Positions 1-10,179 of a stretch of DNA of 64,000 bases are shown in pieces (position 1 is the stretch's first letter; every line of letters begins with the position of its first letter). Where the stretch lies: contig SWBL01000108.1 in assembly GCA_024195585.1 (NCBI GenBank), positions 1 through 64,000 of the forward strand, in the 5' to 3' direction. A model generated the notes under the pieces. That model did no database searches. It had not been told where the DNA came from and was given only the letters and a program-made list of their open reading frames with translations. A program made the translations under genes and the position numbers. The DNA comes from Aureobasidium sp. EXF-3400. Lineage: Eukaryota; Ascomycota; Dothideomycetes; Dothideales; Saccotheciaceae.

Positions 1-1
1 T

Positions 2-317
<316 letters not shown>

Positions 318-2009
318 GAGTTGCTTTGATCACAATCATTTGTTGATCTGATGGCTTCCTTTTCTCTGTGATACCACCACCTCAAGTTTCGGCATGATCC
401 TAAACTGGGCTTTGGGCAACGGGGTGGTCTCCAATTGGGACGGTGTTTAGCGGGGTTACTTCTTTCTGATAATGCGGTCATGGGAACGGGGTATAAGTTT
501 ATTGCGCAGTGTGTTTTTTCATTTTACAACCATCGGGTTTTTTCTTACGACGATTCAAGAGAGAGAAGGCGCATTCAGAGCACAGGTTCGAACGATAACG
601 AGCTGTACATCAAGAGCCGTAGAACCATGGAGGAAACCAAATCGAATTTTTCCAAACCTTTACTACATCTTTCAGCTTTCATCTCTTTGTTTTCCAGTTT
701 CTCCCTTCACCAAAAGATCGAGTCTTTTCAAGTGAGGAACAAGAGCACTTTCTACCAGCGAAACTGCACCTTTTGAAAACAGAGAAATGGCACCAGAAAC
801 GTGTGCAATCTGAATTCCAACACACACTGGAATACCGTAAATGTCTCCTCTTGAGAAAGAGCCACTTGACTCGGTTATACCGTGCTACTCAGAGTCGAGA
901 ATCAGAACCAGAAGCAGGTGGAAACGCGAAACTGTCACGGTGGTCCGTTGCTGGGAGAGCAGAGCATCAGAGTCCGAGCTCTAGAGCTGGAGCTGCACTA
1001 GCCTGGCAACGAAACAGCGTGTTGCATCGCAGTAATAGACCAGTGTCTGAGACTGTCGATAGTCTGGTTGAGTGGTAGGAGGAAAGTACCAGTGTCATCT
1101 GGAAATAATAATGGGAGGGAAGAGAGGAGAAAACGACAGAGGAATAGATGATGATGAAGTGTGATAGCGCGGATGTCCAAGTCAACTTGGTTGTAGACTA
1201 CCACCCTGTCCCTGCTATCACCTACTGTCTCCACGACACTAATGCTGTATCTCTACATTTTGTGCTAGAAAAGACCATGTTACAACCTGTTATACCTATC
1301 CTGGTAGGTAGGAGTATCTTTCTCGGCTATACTGATGTCGACGTATATATTCGTTGTTCATCTCTACTGCTGTCTGTCTTTTGCATGTAACTGGGTGTGT
1401 ATTCCTAATGAAGCATGTCAGAAAACATATATTCGCACATGAGGAAGCAACGAAGCTTGATATGATTCAGAATTACCATCAGGTACCCAGAGTCGGATAT
1501 AAGAGACCTACTAAAGCAATCGGAGTACAGAAACAATCAATGGTGCAGTCACAACATCGTCGTCGACCTCAAATCAGGTTGTATAGGGTACGACCCTGTT
1601 CCCCCATAAAGCCGATTATCTCCGAGTCGGTCTCTCTCTCCCCCAGCCACCTCGAATTGAGAGAGGCCGACCAGCCACCTCGAAACAAGAAGAGAGATGA
1701 ACCGACCACCCAAAGATAACGCGTTGAAGAAAGAACAGAAACGAGGGAAACGTGAGAAACAGTCAAATTGGTATCTGTTCATTGCTATAAAGTCGAAAAA
1801 CCTCACCTTGGAAACGCCCATGAGTGCATCAGTATCGCGTCGCGTCGGGCGCAAAAGAGGGCTCGCATCCCGAAAAAAGAAACAGACCGTCCTTCCAAAC
1901 CTCCGTGATTGCAAGAGGGATGCCGAAAAGAGAAGGAAAAAGAGAAGAAACACCATTGTCCAGGATAAACGCCGTCGGGGTCGTCGTGAGCGTATTATTA
2001 TGCATGTCG
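318..2009. other. Intergenic, about 1.7 kb, no gene seen
   Basis: This stretch holds the 3' flank of H2B and the 3' flank of the convergent ATG4 gene. Open frames are short and overlapping on both strands, with no recognisable motif or plausible splice structure. The sequence is purine-rich on the plus strand near 1690-1960. I see no RNA gene. Confidence 0.6.
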
Positions 2010-3415
2010 TCAGATAATGGCGTCGTCATCCTCATCCTCATCACAGCTCTGTACTTCGAGAACAGCGCGTTCGAAGCCAGCTTCGGTGGCGTCGCCTGAG
2101 AGTGAGGGCTCTTCTTTGAATACGTGCACGATGCGTGTGGGTGGAGTTGCTTCGATGGCGGTTTTCCAGTCGTTATAATCTGCTTCGTCGCGGATGAGGA
2201 AGCCGAGGAGCATGGAGGGATCCATGTCTTCAAGTGGTATGAGACGCAGATGACGTGTATGACAGGAGGCAATGTCGGCTTCAGAGGGAGACACAGGTAG
2301 GAGGGAACGGGTGTAGTGTGGATCGAGGTAGAAGAGGTGGTCGGCTTGGGCGCCGATGAAGTAGTGCGAGGAGGATGGTCGGCCACTATGAAGAACGGTA
2401 AGTCAGAGCAGTGCAGCAGGGAGGAAGAAGAAGAAGATACCCAGCGATGCCGACGCTCTGAGGAAGACGCAAAGCGGACTTGATGGCCTCCCTATAGGAC
2501 GGAGTCACACCACGAGTGCCCAGCCTTGTACCCAAGAGGATCAGAGTTGGGTTGAAAGAGCCATCGGGAGCGCGAGCGATGCTCATTAGGCTGTCTTCGT
2601 AGACACTCGAGTCGTCAGGACGAATGTAGACCCGAAGACCAGAAGAACTATGTTTGTCTACCAGAGCTCTATTGATGGTCAGCAAAGGTAAGCTGTAAGG
2701 GAGGGGAAGAGACAGAGGCGTACTTGATGCAGCGAGCGGCGGCCGAGGGACCGAACCACTCCCCAGGATGCTTTCCGCAGGCTTCGCTACCGTGCTTGAC
2801 GAAGCCGTGGATGGAGAAGGGAGCAGACGGATCATCTGCGAAGAGAGACAACAGCCTCCGCTCGGCTTCGGTCTGTTGTCCCTTGCGCCAGTCTCGCCCC
2901 AGTTCCAGTATTTGTAAAGTGTTTGCCAATAGACTTTGAGCACTCCGAATCATGCAGCCCCAGCCAGTGTCGCTTGTGAAGCCTTGATTGCCCAACTGCA
3001 AGAGCCGAGTCCTGAAAGACAGAGAAGAAGAGGCATCAGGGTCGCTAGACTTTGCGATCTGAGAGAAGTTTGATCGGTAGGTCAGCCATATACGAGACTC
3101 CACATCGTCGAGAAAGGCAGATGGCCAGGCCTTGTCGTTGGTGGCATCCTGCACCTGGATCGTTTCGAACTCGTCTTCTTTCTGAGGTGGCGTCGTCGTC
3201 GAGTCTGAGGGAACGGCTTCAATCGTGCATGTCGAAGTCAGAGTAGAGGGTAGCGAGGGCTGCGGTTGGGTAGAGCTGGGTGGGGGTGATTCGGGATGTG
3301 AGTCGTATCTTTGGCCCAGGCACCAGATGGCGTCGTTGTGCGCGTTGGTAGGCATGGGATCTCTGATGTAGTTGATGATGCGTCCGGCAAAGCGGACAAG
3401 GTTGTCACTGTTCAT
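2010..3415 (-). CDS. ATG4: Cysteine protease ATG4 (autophagy)
   Basis: Cytosolic C54-family protease that trims the C-terminus of Atg8 to expose its glycine for lipidation, and later releases Atg8 from phosphatidylethanolamine. The model has three exons: 3415-2724, 2668-2441 and 2385-2010. The introns are 2669-2723 and 2386-2440, each 55 bp, and the protein is 431 aa. The catalytic cysteine is Cys154 in the [12 protein letters not shown] block. The Asp-His pair is Asp328/His330 in FYLDPHY, just after [14 protein letters not shown]. The family block [13 protein letters not shown] is near the C-terminus, which ends in an acidic tail. I chose the Met at 3415 because family members begin close to this point (RIINYIRDP follows); upstream sequence in frame to 3547 looks non-conserved. 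A Ser/Pro/Thr-rich insert at about residues 40-80 precedes the catalytic core. Its 5' end is about 340 bp from the divergent Sqs1-like gene. Confidence 0.95.
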
Positions 3416-3756
3416 GGCAGTGTCTGCATGGGATGGACACAGCAGCAAACAGGCCGTTATCGTCGTCGAATGACCCTTGACCGTGATGGTTGCGTGACGG
3501 CTCTGGGGTTCGGAGTTTAATGGAAATAACACCTTGAATGCAGGCACTCACGGACCCTGAAATGATGATGCTCTTCGTTGAAGCGTGCGGGTCCTTTGAC
3601 GCTTGACGCTTTCCACTTTCGCCTCCATCGCTCTTTCCTCGAAACATCGTACTTGCCTCACTTTTACACATCTCCTGCCTTTGTGTGTTGCTCGCTCTTG
3701 CCGTCTAAGACCATATTTGTATTCATTCATCCTTGCTTGTGCGATTATTCTTCATT

Positions 3757-6173
3757 ATGGGCAAGAAGTTGAGACAAAAGGCTGCAAAGTACACCCCGCC
3801 TCGCAACAAGAACGCCTTCGCATTCCGCGAAGAATCGTCCAACAACCACACTGGTCAGTCGCGGGACTCTTCGCCGCCCATATTCGTCAGCTGAACCTCT
3901 TCTCTCTAGGCTCAAACACACCGAAGCCTTATTTCTCCCTGAGAGACGAACTCCAGAGCACAGAGAAGCATGAATGGACAAAGGAGTCACGTCTACGAGA
4001 CCACAAGGTCTCGTTCGTCAGCGCTGGCTCCATGGCCCCGATAGATGAGCCTAAGATCGATAGATCGTTCCTGAAGAAGACCCAGAACCATGCCGAGCAT
4101 GACAGAGATCTTCGCGGCTCCGAGGATGCCATGGCTCAGATGGATATTAACGCTCAACCTTCTGTCGCCATGCCTTCATTAGACGACGACGATGACGAAG
4201 ATGACGATGAGGTCGAAATGGAAGTTGACGAGACAGTCCACATTCATGCCGAATTCACAATCCCCGTCGACCAGTTCCCGCCACAGCAGCAGTCTGCACC
4301 TTCGCCTCCGACCGAAGACGCTCCCATGTTCTTTGTCGACACAGCCGGAGACGAGTCGCTCGCTTTCAAGGGCACCAAGTCCGTTCCCGCCCCTCGCGCT
4401 CGCGCACCATCACCCGCAAGATCGTCGTCGAGCGATGAAGTCGTCTTCCGTGGCCGTGCGGGTGTCACAATTCGCGACGACCCTCCTGCCGTTGCTCAGA
4501 AGCCAGTAGCCAAGCCAGCACCGAAACCATCGTCCAAGGCACCATCGAAATCGTCATCCAAGCCCATCGCCCAGCCTGTCCCTAAAGTCAATCCTCAGCT
4601 CGAAAAGTTCCTCGAGTCGCTAGACAACCCTCCAGAGTGGGCGAAAGACATGTCGGAAAATTCAAAGCCCAAAGAATTTCCCAAACAGCCTGCAGAACAC
4701 TGGCCTTCGATGGAAGAGGCAAACGGCTTCGCTGATCGTCTCGACCAAGATCTTAGCGGAGTTCATGCTTCGCGCAAGTCAAAGAAGAACAGGAAAAAGC
4801 AAAATCGCATCTTCCGTCTCGAGCAGGATCTTGAGGACGAGTTGCTGCGTGACTATATCGACAACATCGCTGCAGAGGACATGCCTACCCGCGCTCGCGG
4901 CCTGGGTGGCGACTCTGGAGATGACACGGACGACTTCTTCGACGATCTTTTGAACGAGGAAGAGAAGGATCCAGATGATGTTGATGTCACTGGCTTGGAA
5001 GACGAATGGGAGGACGAGTCTGACTCCGATGAAGAGGAAGAGGAAGACGATGACGACAACAGCAGCGAAGACAGCTCCGAGCTCGAAGAACGTCTAGCGC
5101 GTGAAGAGCGTGAGGCCTGGGAAGACGACGCCGACATCAGAGAGCGACGCGCACAAGCAATGACAGATGAAGAGCTGGCTCTCCTGTTCATGAAGCAGGA
5201 AGAGCTGGGCATCGACGGAGACGATATCATGCTCTACGACGATCGCTTCGGAGACGTTGATGGTGCTCGTGCAGGTCTTGCAAACTATTCTGTCAAGCAA
5301 ACACCAAAGAGTGGCAAGAAGAAGAAGGGTGGAAGGAAGAGCGACCACTTCCCCGACGCCACTCTTATGGCAGACGTTCTGGAGCAGGATGCATATGGCG
5401 GCTTCGACGTTATGGATTACGACCGCCCAAGTTTGAGAAAGAAGAACAAGGGTCGCAAGTCTGGTCCACTTCCCGAGGAGCTTGGTTTGTCAGACTCGGA
5501 CTTAGTCGAGGAGCTGCAAAACCAATGGGCCAACGACCGCTCAAAGAAGGCCAGCAAGAAGGCTGAGCGTGAAGAGTTGCGCCAACTGGGCTTGCTCGGC
5601 AAGAAGAACAAGTTCAAGCCGGACATGAACCAACGCTACACCGAAGGCATCACCATGGGCCAGGTCAGGTTCGAGCTTCAAGACTTCTTGGAGGAGGACG
5701 ACATGACCACAAAGGCATTCCCACCCATGCAGAAGAATGACCGCAAGGTCCTTCACGAGATTGCCAACCATTTCAACCTCAAGTCCAAGTCTGTCGGAAG
5801 CGGCAAGAACAGAGCCCCCGTTCTCATCAAGACATCGAGGACTATTGAATGGAGCTCGGAGCACTTCACCCGCGCCACATCATTTGTCGGCAAAGGATAC
5901 ATGAAGAACTCCTCCAGGAAGCCCAAGACCACCGGTGCTAGCGAAGTCAGGAGAACCAGAGCGATGGGTGGCGGCGGCGGTGGTGCTGCCGCATACCGCA
6001 ACGGCGATGTCGTCGGTCACAATGCATCAGAGATCCCAGCAACCAACTTTGGCAGAAAGCTCATGGAGAAGATGGGTTGGGCTGCCGGTATGTCGCTCGG
6101 AAAGGAAGGCTCCGGTGGTCTTCTGGTTCCTGTGCAGGCTACTGTCAAGTCGGGCAAGGCTGGTCTGGGTTAG
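3757..6173 (+). CDS. SQS1: Sqs1-like protein with R3H and G-patch domains
   Basis: Homologue of yeast Sqs1/Pfa1, a nuclear G-patch cofactor that stimulates the DEAH helicase Prp43 in ribosome biogenesis and splicing. Exon 1 is 3757-3853 and encodes a basic start (MGKKLRQKAAKYTPPRNK). A 56-bp intron (3854-3909) follows, then exon 2 is 3910-6173, giving 786 aa. The middle is highly acidic (Asp/Glu runs near 5030-5080) with Lys-rich stretches. An R3H-type domain lies at about residues 640-675 (HEIANHFNLKSKSVG). The C-terminus is a G-patch at about 743-786 (FGRKLMEKMGWAAG and GLGKEG-like spacing). A longer unspliced reading frame starts at 3603, but its N-terminus lacks the conserved MGKK start, so I prefer the spliced model. 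The acidic region produces long serine-rich shadow frames on the other strand. Confidence 0.93.
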
Positions 6174-7261
6174 ATGGCTGTTAGTCTTGATACCCGCTGT
6201 CGGGTCTGCTACGTGAATTTCGGCGTCTTGGGACTGGTATGCATGGGGCGGCTTCTGGTGTTGTGATGAGTTGATGATGAATGATGGGCGTTGACTGACA
6301 TGTTGTTTACAAACACCGAATGTCTCGTAGACGTTCTTTTACTTCACTGCATCGATAGATCTGCATATATAGAAGGCATCGAATTCGCAAGAGCGTACTT
6401 CACACATGTTTTCAGGTGGTTGTTAGAGAGATTCTAAAACCATGTATACTCTCACGCACACTGCATATGCAGACAGCAAGCTATTTTTTCCTCAGGTTTA
6501 GCAGTCGATATGAGTGAAGATCATGACCTGGTCCATCCAGTTTAGTTTGTTGCAGTATGCGCCCGTCTGACTGCTCACAAGCGATTGAGTGCAGACATTG
6601 CGACAAATATAAACGCGTCTTGTTTTCCGTTCGCAATCCAACCTTTGGTGTGGACCTACCTCCCAAGACAATTCTTGTGCCTCCAAGGGCTTTATCAAAA
6701 TGGTCGGTGATGGTGTGCACACAAGCATACTGAAAGTCTTGAGGTGATAGATCACGATGACTCGAAACTCCTGAGAACTTCTCAAGAACAGGAGGTGCAG
6801 ACAAACGATACCACACTCAATCAGCCAATGGAGAGATTATCGTTACACCGATCGAAAGGAAGAGCTTGACTGGAGTCGCGAAGCAGGCAAGTGTTAATCT
6901 GGTATACCGAAGACCGATTAAGGAGGTTAGTGCTGTTCCTACCTTATGCCTACCTGGCGGTTATTGTCACTATATCTCCTGTGTGCACATAAGCTGCGAG
7001 ATGATGCATATATTTGCCATCTCGAAGTGCCGTGTCCAAGATGCAAGCTCGATAGCTAGTATCGTCAATACAGGCAGCAAGTCAATCTTGCCTTTAGGTA
7101 TGGTAGGTGATATGAGTAGAGATCACGACCTGGCCATATCGAAATTAACCACAACCCACATAAAAGTGTCTGATTCCTATATTTACGCGTATGCGACAAA
7201 AAAGAAAAAGAACGCGAGCATTCTCCTACCTTGAATGACAGACGCAAAGAAGAATAACAAG
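6174..7261. other. Intergenic, degenerate direct repeat
   Basis: No coding gene is seen in about 1.1 kb. Two related segments in the same orientation occur at about 6495-6530 and 7098-7135. They share GATATGAGT, then AGATCA, then GACCTGG, with a weakly similar flank. This looks like an old duplication or the remains of a repeat, not a gene. Confidence 0.5.
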
Positions 7262-7396
7262 CACCGTGAGCTGGATTCGAACCAGCGACCTCCCGACCCT
7301 CGAGAGAGAGTTTTAGGACCTTAGGTAAGCGAGTAGGTAAGCGGATAGGAGCTTAGGATACCAGGTCGGGTGTGCTGACCACTGCACCACCACGGC
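7262..7396 (-). tRNA. tRNA-like gene with a 60-nt class intron, anticodon uncertain
   Basis: Read on the minus strand, a full cloverleaf can be drawn. The acceptor stem is GCCGTGG with TCACGGT (two G-U pairs), the D-stem is GTGC/GCAC with an AGTGGTCA loop, and the T-arm is GCTGG-TTCGAAT-CCAGC with a perfect 5-bp stem. An anticodon stem CCCGA/TCGGG is interrupted by an insert of about 62 nt at the usual 37/38 intron position. The A box (TGGTGCAGTGGTC) and B box (GGTTCGAATCC) are good. With this stem the anticodon would be TGG (Pro) but base 33 is C instead of the near-universal U. A one-base shifted stem gives U33 and GGT. A TTTATATA element sits 35-44 bp upstream, and poly-T follows about 45 nt downstream. 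It could be a functional intron-bearing tRNA or a decayed copy. Confidence 0.55.
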
Positions 7397-7430
7397 TTTT
7401 TTTTGCTTGGAGGAGACCAAGAGAAGGTGG

Positions 7431-7440
7431 TATATAAAGG
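7431..7440 (-). promoter_or_regulatory. TATA-like element upstream of the tRNA-like gene
   Basis: The plus strand reads TATATAAAGG, so the minus strand carries CCTTTATATA, about 35-44 bp upstream of the tRNA-like 5' end. Upstream TATA elements help tRNA transcription in some fungi such as fission yeast. It could instead be a plus-strand TATA box, but no gene starts close downstream. Confidence 0.3.
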
Positions 7441-8217
7441 TTGGTTTAAAGAGTGGGGCGGCACGGATTGTGAGGTCGTAAGAGGGAGTTTAGTTGGCTA
7501 GTAGGCTTCGTGATGAGTGCTTAGCCACAGCACATCTAAAGACCGTGAACTTCGATATGGCGCGGGAAGCGGTGAGCTGTGTGTGTCTTTCCAGGTCGTT
7601 GCTTGATCGAGTTTTCTCAGAGGTTCGAGTAGCCTTTGTGCATACCTTGAACTGGTGCTCATTACTGATCCATCAGACGCGTCGGATGATCGGCCATTGA
7701 AATTCTGTCGGCGTGTGGTTCTGAAACGAGTGTTGTTCATATACGATTGACTAGCCTGAAGACGACGTTGATCAGAAGGACAATCATGTCAATCTCCAGA
7801 TTGCATACGATTGGAGAAAGATCAAGGTTGCTGTGTTGGATGTCATAAATGGAGTTGAACGAGGCGCGAGGCCGAGGCGCGAAGTTTCTCCGGGCGCTTG
7901 ACCAGTCAGCCTCATTCGCTCCTTCTTCTCGTAAAATGTCCTTGACAATACGATTATTCTGGCAGCAGGCCTGATTTCCAGTAAATGAAGCAGTAGCTGC
8001 AGCTTGGCACTACAGTAGACGTGATGTGTCTGATAGATGGCGTCTAGGCGCTTCCGTGCAGATGTATGGGTTGAGAGCATTTCAACTATTGGCAATCTAT
8101 GCGACTACTCTAAAGCATCGGCGCCATCATGGTTGTTCGTGCCTCTTCTGTAGATTGTATTTATGCCATCGCTCAGCTTAACCTTTGGTTCTTCCGTGTT
8201 GATGCCGCCGTGAGGCC
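7441..8217. other. Intergenic, upstream of the mannosidase
   Basis: About 780 bp with only short unsupported reading frames on both strands. It presumably contains the promoter of the downstream GH47 gene. No motif stands out. Confidence 0.5.
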
Positions 8218-10008
8218 ATGGTCTCCCAGCACCAAACGATAATGAACATTCCTCGGAGATGGCCTGTAATGGTTGTTTTGGCCTTGACGACTCTTTTCCT
8301 GCTCCAAAAACTGGACTTTCTGCATACCATCCCCGCCTCCCTGAACAGCGTTCAGTCAACGCCATATACCCCCGAGCAACCAGCCGACGACGACGACAGA
8401 TTTCATTGGGAGAAGCTTCCTCTACGTTATCCAGTTTCATCGTATGCGCGTCTACCAAAGAGCAACACGAAGCTTCCGCAAGTCCAGCACGCCTTTGGCC
8501 ACGAGTCGACCGAGGAGGCAGCGATACGACAGAAGCGCCAGCAAGAAGTCAAGCGAGTCCTACAAAGATGCTGGTCGTCATATCGGGAACATGCCTGGCT
8601 GTCTGACGAGCTTGCACCTGTCACTGGATCGAAGAAGGACACTTTTGGTGGCTGGGCTGCTACTCTAGCCGATACTCTTGACACATTGTGGATTGCGGAT
8701 CTAAAAGAAGAATTCCACGATGGTGTGGAGGCGTTGCTGGAAATCGACTTTACAAGAATATCACAAGGAGAGATTAATGTGTTCGAAACCACAATTCGTT
8801 ACTTGGGAGGTTTCATTGCCGCTTTCGACCTCAGTGGAGACCGCCGCCTCTTGGATAAAGCGGTAGAGGTCGCTGAAATGCTTTACGTTGCTTTCGACAC
8901 ACCCAACCGCATGCCTATCACGAGGTGGAACGTCAAGGATGCTGCTGCAGGCAAGCCACAATTGGCAGGCGAAGGTGTCCTAGTTGCCGAGATCGGCTCC
9001 TTGTCACTCGAACTCACCAGACTCGCACAAATCACCCACAACGACAAATGGTATGACTGTATCGACCGGATTATGCAGGTCTTCGATCGACAACAAGGGA
9101 GCTCGAACATTCCGGGTATGTGGCCGCTCGTGGTCAACGCTCGCACACAAGACTTTGCATCTGAAGATCATTTTACACTTGCCGCCATGGCCGATTCTCT
9201 GTATGAGTATCTTCCGAAAATGTACGCCCTTCTCGGTGGCTCGTCAATGTACGCCAAGATGTACGAAGCAGCTATGGATACTGCTATCAAGGAGACCGTG
9301 TTCAGGCCAATGGTCCCGGATAATGCGGACATCTTGTTGTCTGGCAATGCACGATCAGAACGTAGAGGCGAGTCGCAACTTCAGCCGCAAGGACAGCACC
9401 TAGTTTGTTACGCTGGTGGTATGTTGGCATTAGGCGGAAGACTCCTGAAGAACGAGACACAAGTCGAGCTTGGGCGAAAGCTGACTGATGGCTGTATCTG
9501 GACTTACGAAGCTACTCCCCTTGGCATCATGCCCGAAGTCTTTGACATGCTACCATGTCAACTAGGCTCGGAATGTCCTTGGGACGAAGCCAAGTGGAAA
9601 GCCAGTGTCCTGGAGAAAGCAGGCCAGGACTCAGGAGCGGACGCATCCGAAGTGATCAAACACGAACGTTTGCCTCCTGGCTTTACATCCATATCCGACA
9701 GACGATACATCCTCCGATCAGAAGCTATTGAGAGTGTCTTCCTTCTCTACCGTATAACAGGCGATCCTCTGTTGCAAGAGAAGGCCTGGCAAATGTTCAC
9801 CAATATATCCAAGTACACCGAGACAGAGTTTGCAAACGCGGCTCTCAGAGACGTGACATATCCTTCCGCACCAAAGGATGATAGCATGGAAAGTTTTTGG
9901 ACCGCTGAGACTCTCAAGTACTTTTACTTGATCTTCAGCGAGCCGGAATTGATCAGTCTGGATAAGTTTGTCTTCAACACTGAAGCGCATCCATTCAGAA
10001 GGCCGTAA
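8218..10008 (+). CDS. GH47 class I alpha-1,2-mannosidase, type II membrane protein
   Basis: Glycosidase that trims alpha-1,2-linked mannose from N-glycans in the ER/Golgi, or a relative with a role in ER quality control. It is a single 596-aa frame without introns. A short cytosolic start is followed by a membrane anchor at about residues 14-30 (VMVVLALTTLFLLQ), a stem, and the GH47 barrel. Family blocks are present in order: FETTIRYLGG (about 187), AMADSLYEYLPK (about 323), HLVCYAGGMLALGG (about 395), ILRSEAIESVFLLYR (about 499), SFWTAETLKYFYLIF and VFNTEAHPF at the end. The acidic residues used in catalysis (Glu of FETT, Asp of ADS, Glu of RSEAIES) and the calcium-binding Thr of NTEAHP are retained, so activity is likely. 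The HLVC block reads YAGG where many members have FxPG, which suggests a divergent subfamily. An alternative Met lies eight codons downstream. Confidence 0.93.
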   Translation: MVSQHQTIMNIPRRWPVMVVLALTTLFLLQKLDFLHTIPASLNSVQSTPYTPEQPADDDDRFHWEKLPLRYPVSSYARLPKSNTKLPQVQHAFGHESTEEAAIRQKRQQEVKRVLQRCWSSYREHAWLSDELAPVTGSKKDTFGGWAATLADTLDTLWIADLKEEFHDGVEALLEIDFTRISQGEINVFETTIRYLGGFIAAFDLSGDRRLLDKAVEVAEMLYVAFDTPNRMPITRWNVKDAAAGKPQLAGEGVLVAEIGSLSLELTRLAQITHNDKWYDCIDRIMQVFDRQQGSSNIPGMWPLVVNARTQDFASEDHFTLAAMADSLYEYLPKMYALLGGSSMYAKMYEAAMDTAIKETVFRPMVPDNADILLSGNARSERRGESQLQPQGQHLVCYAGGMLALGGRLLKNETQVELGRKLTDGCIWTYEATPLGIMPEVFDMLPCQLGSECPWDEAKWKASVLEKAGQDSGADASEVIKHERLPPGFTSISDRRYILRSEAIESVFLLYRITGDPLLQEKAWQMFTNISKYTETEFANAALRDVTYPSAPKDDSMESFWTAETLKYFYLIFSEPELISLDKFVFNTEAHPFRRP

Positions 10009-10179
10009 TCTTTTGACCTCTGGCTTATGTTTCATCCGAGTCTTTCACCTTCCCATGATTTGTACAAATAGAAAGACCAACTCTCCACATGTCATGATTC
10101 TCTATCAGAATCGGTGCATCGCGTTCGTTCTGTTCCTCAAAATGGCGTTTTGCTCTTGTACGAAGAGCTCCGACATGCA

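Noticed and set aside
582..592. GGTTCGAAC, resembling a tRNA T-arm core
   Set aside because: No D-arm or acceptor stem could be drawn around it on either strand.
4853..5230. Serine-rich open frame on the minus strand within the Sqs1-like gene
   Set aside because: It is the complement of the acidic Asp/Glu codons of that gene.
7784..8095. 103-codon minus-strand frame upstream of the mannosidase
   Set aside because: No family motif, no splice partner and no supporting context.
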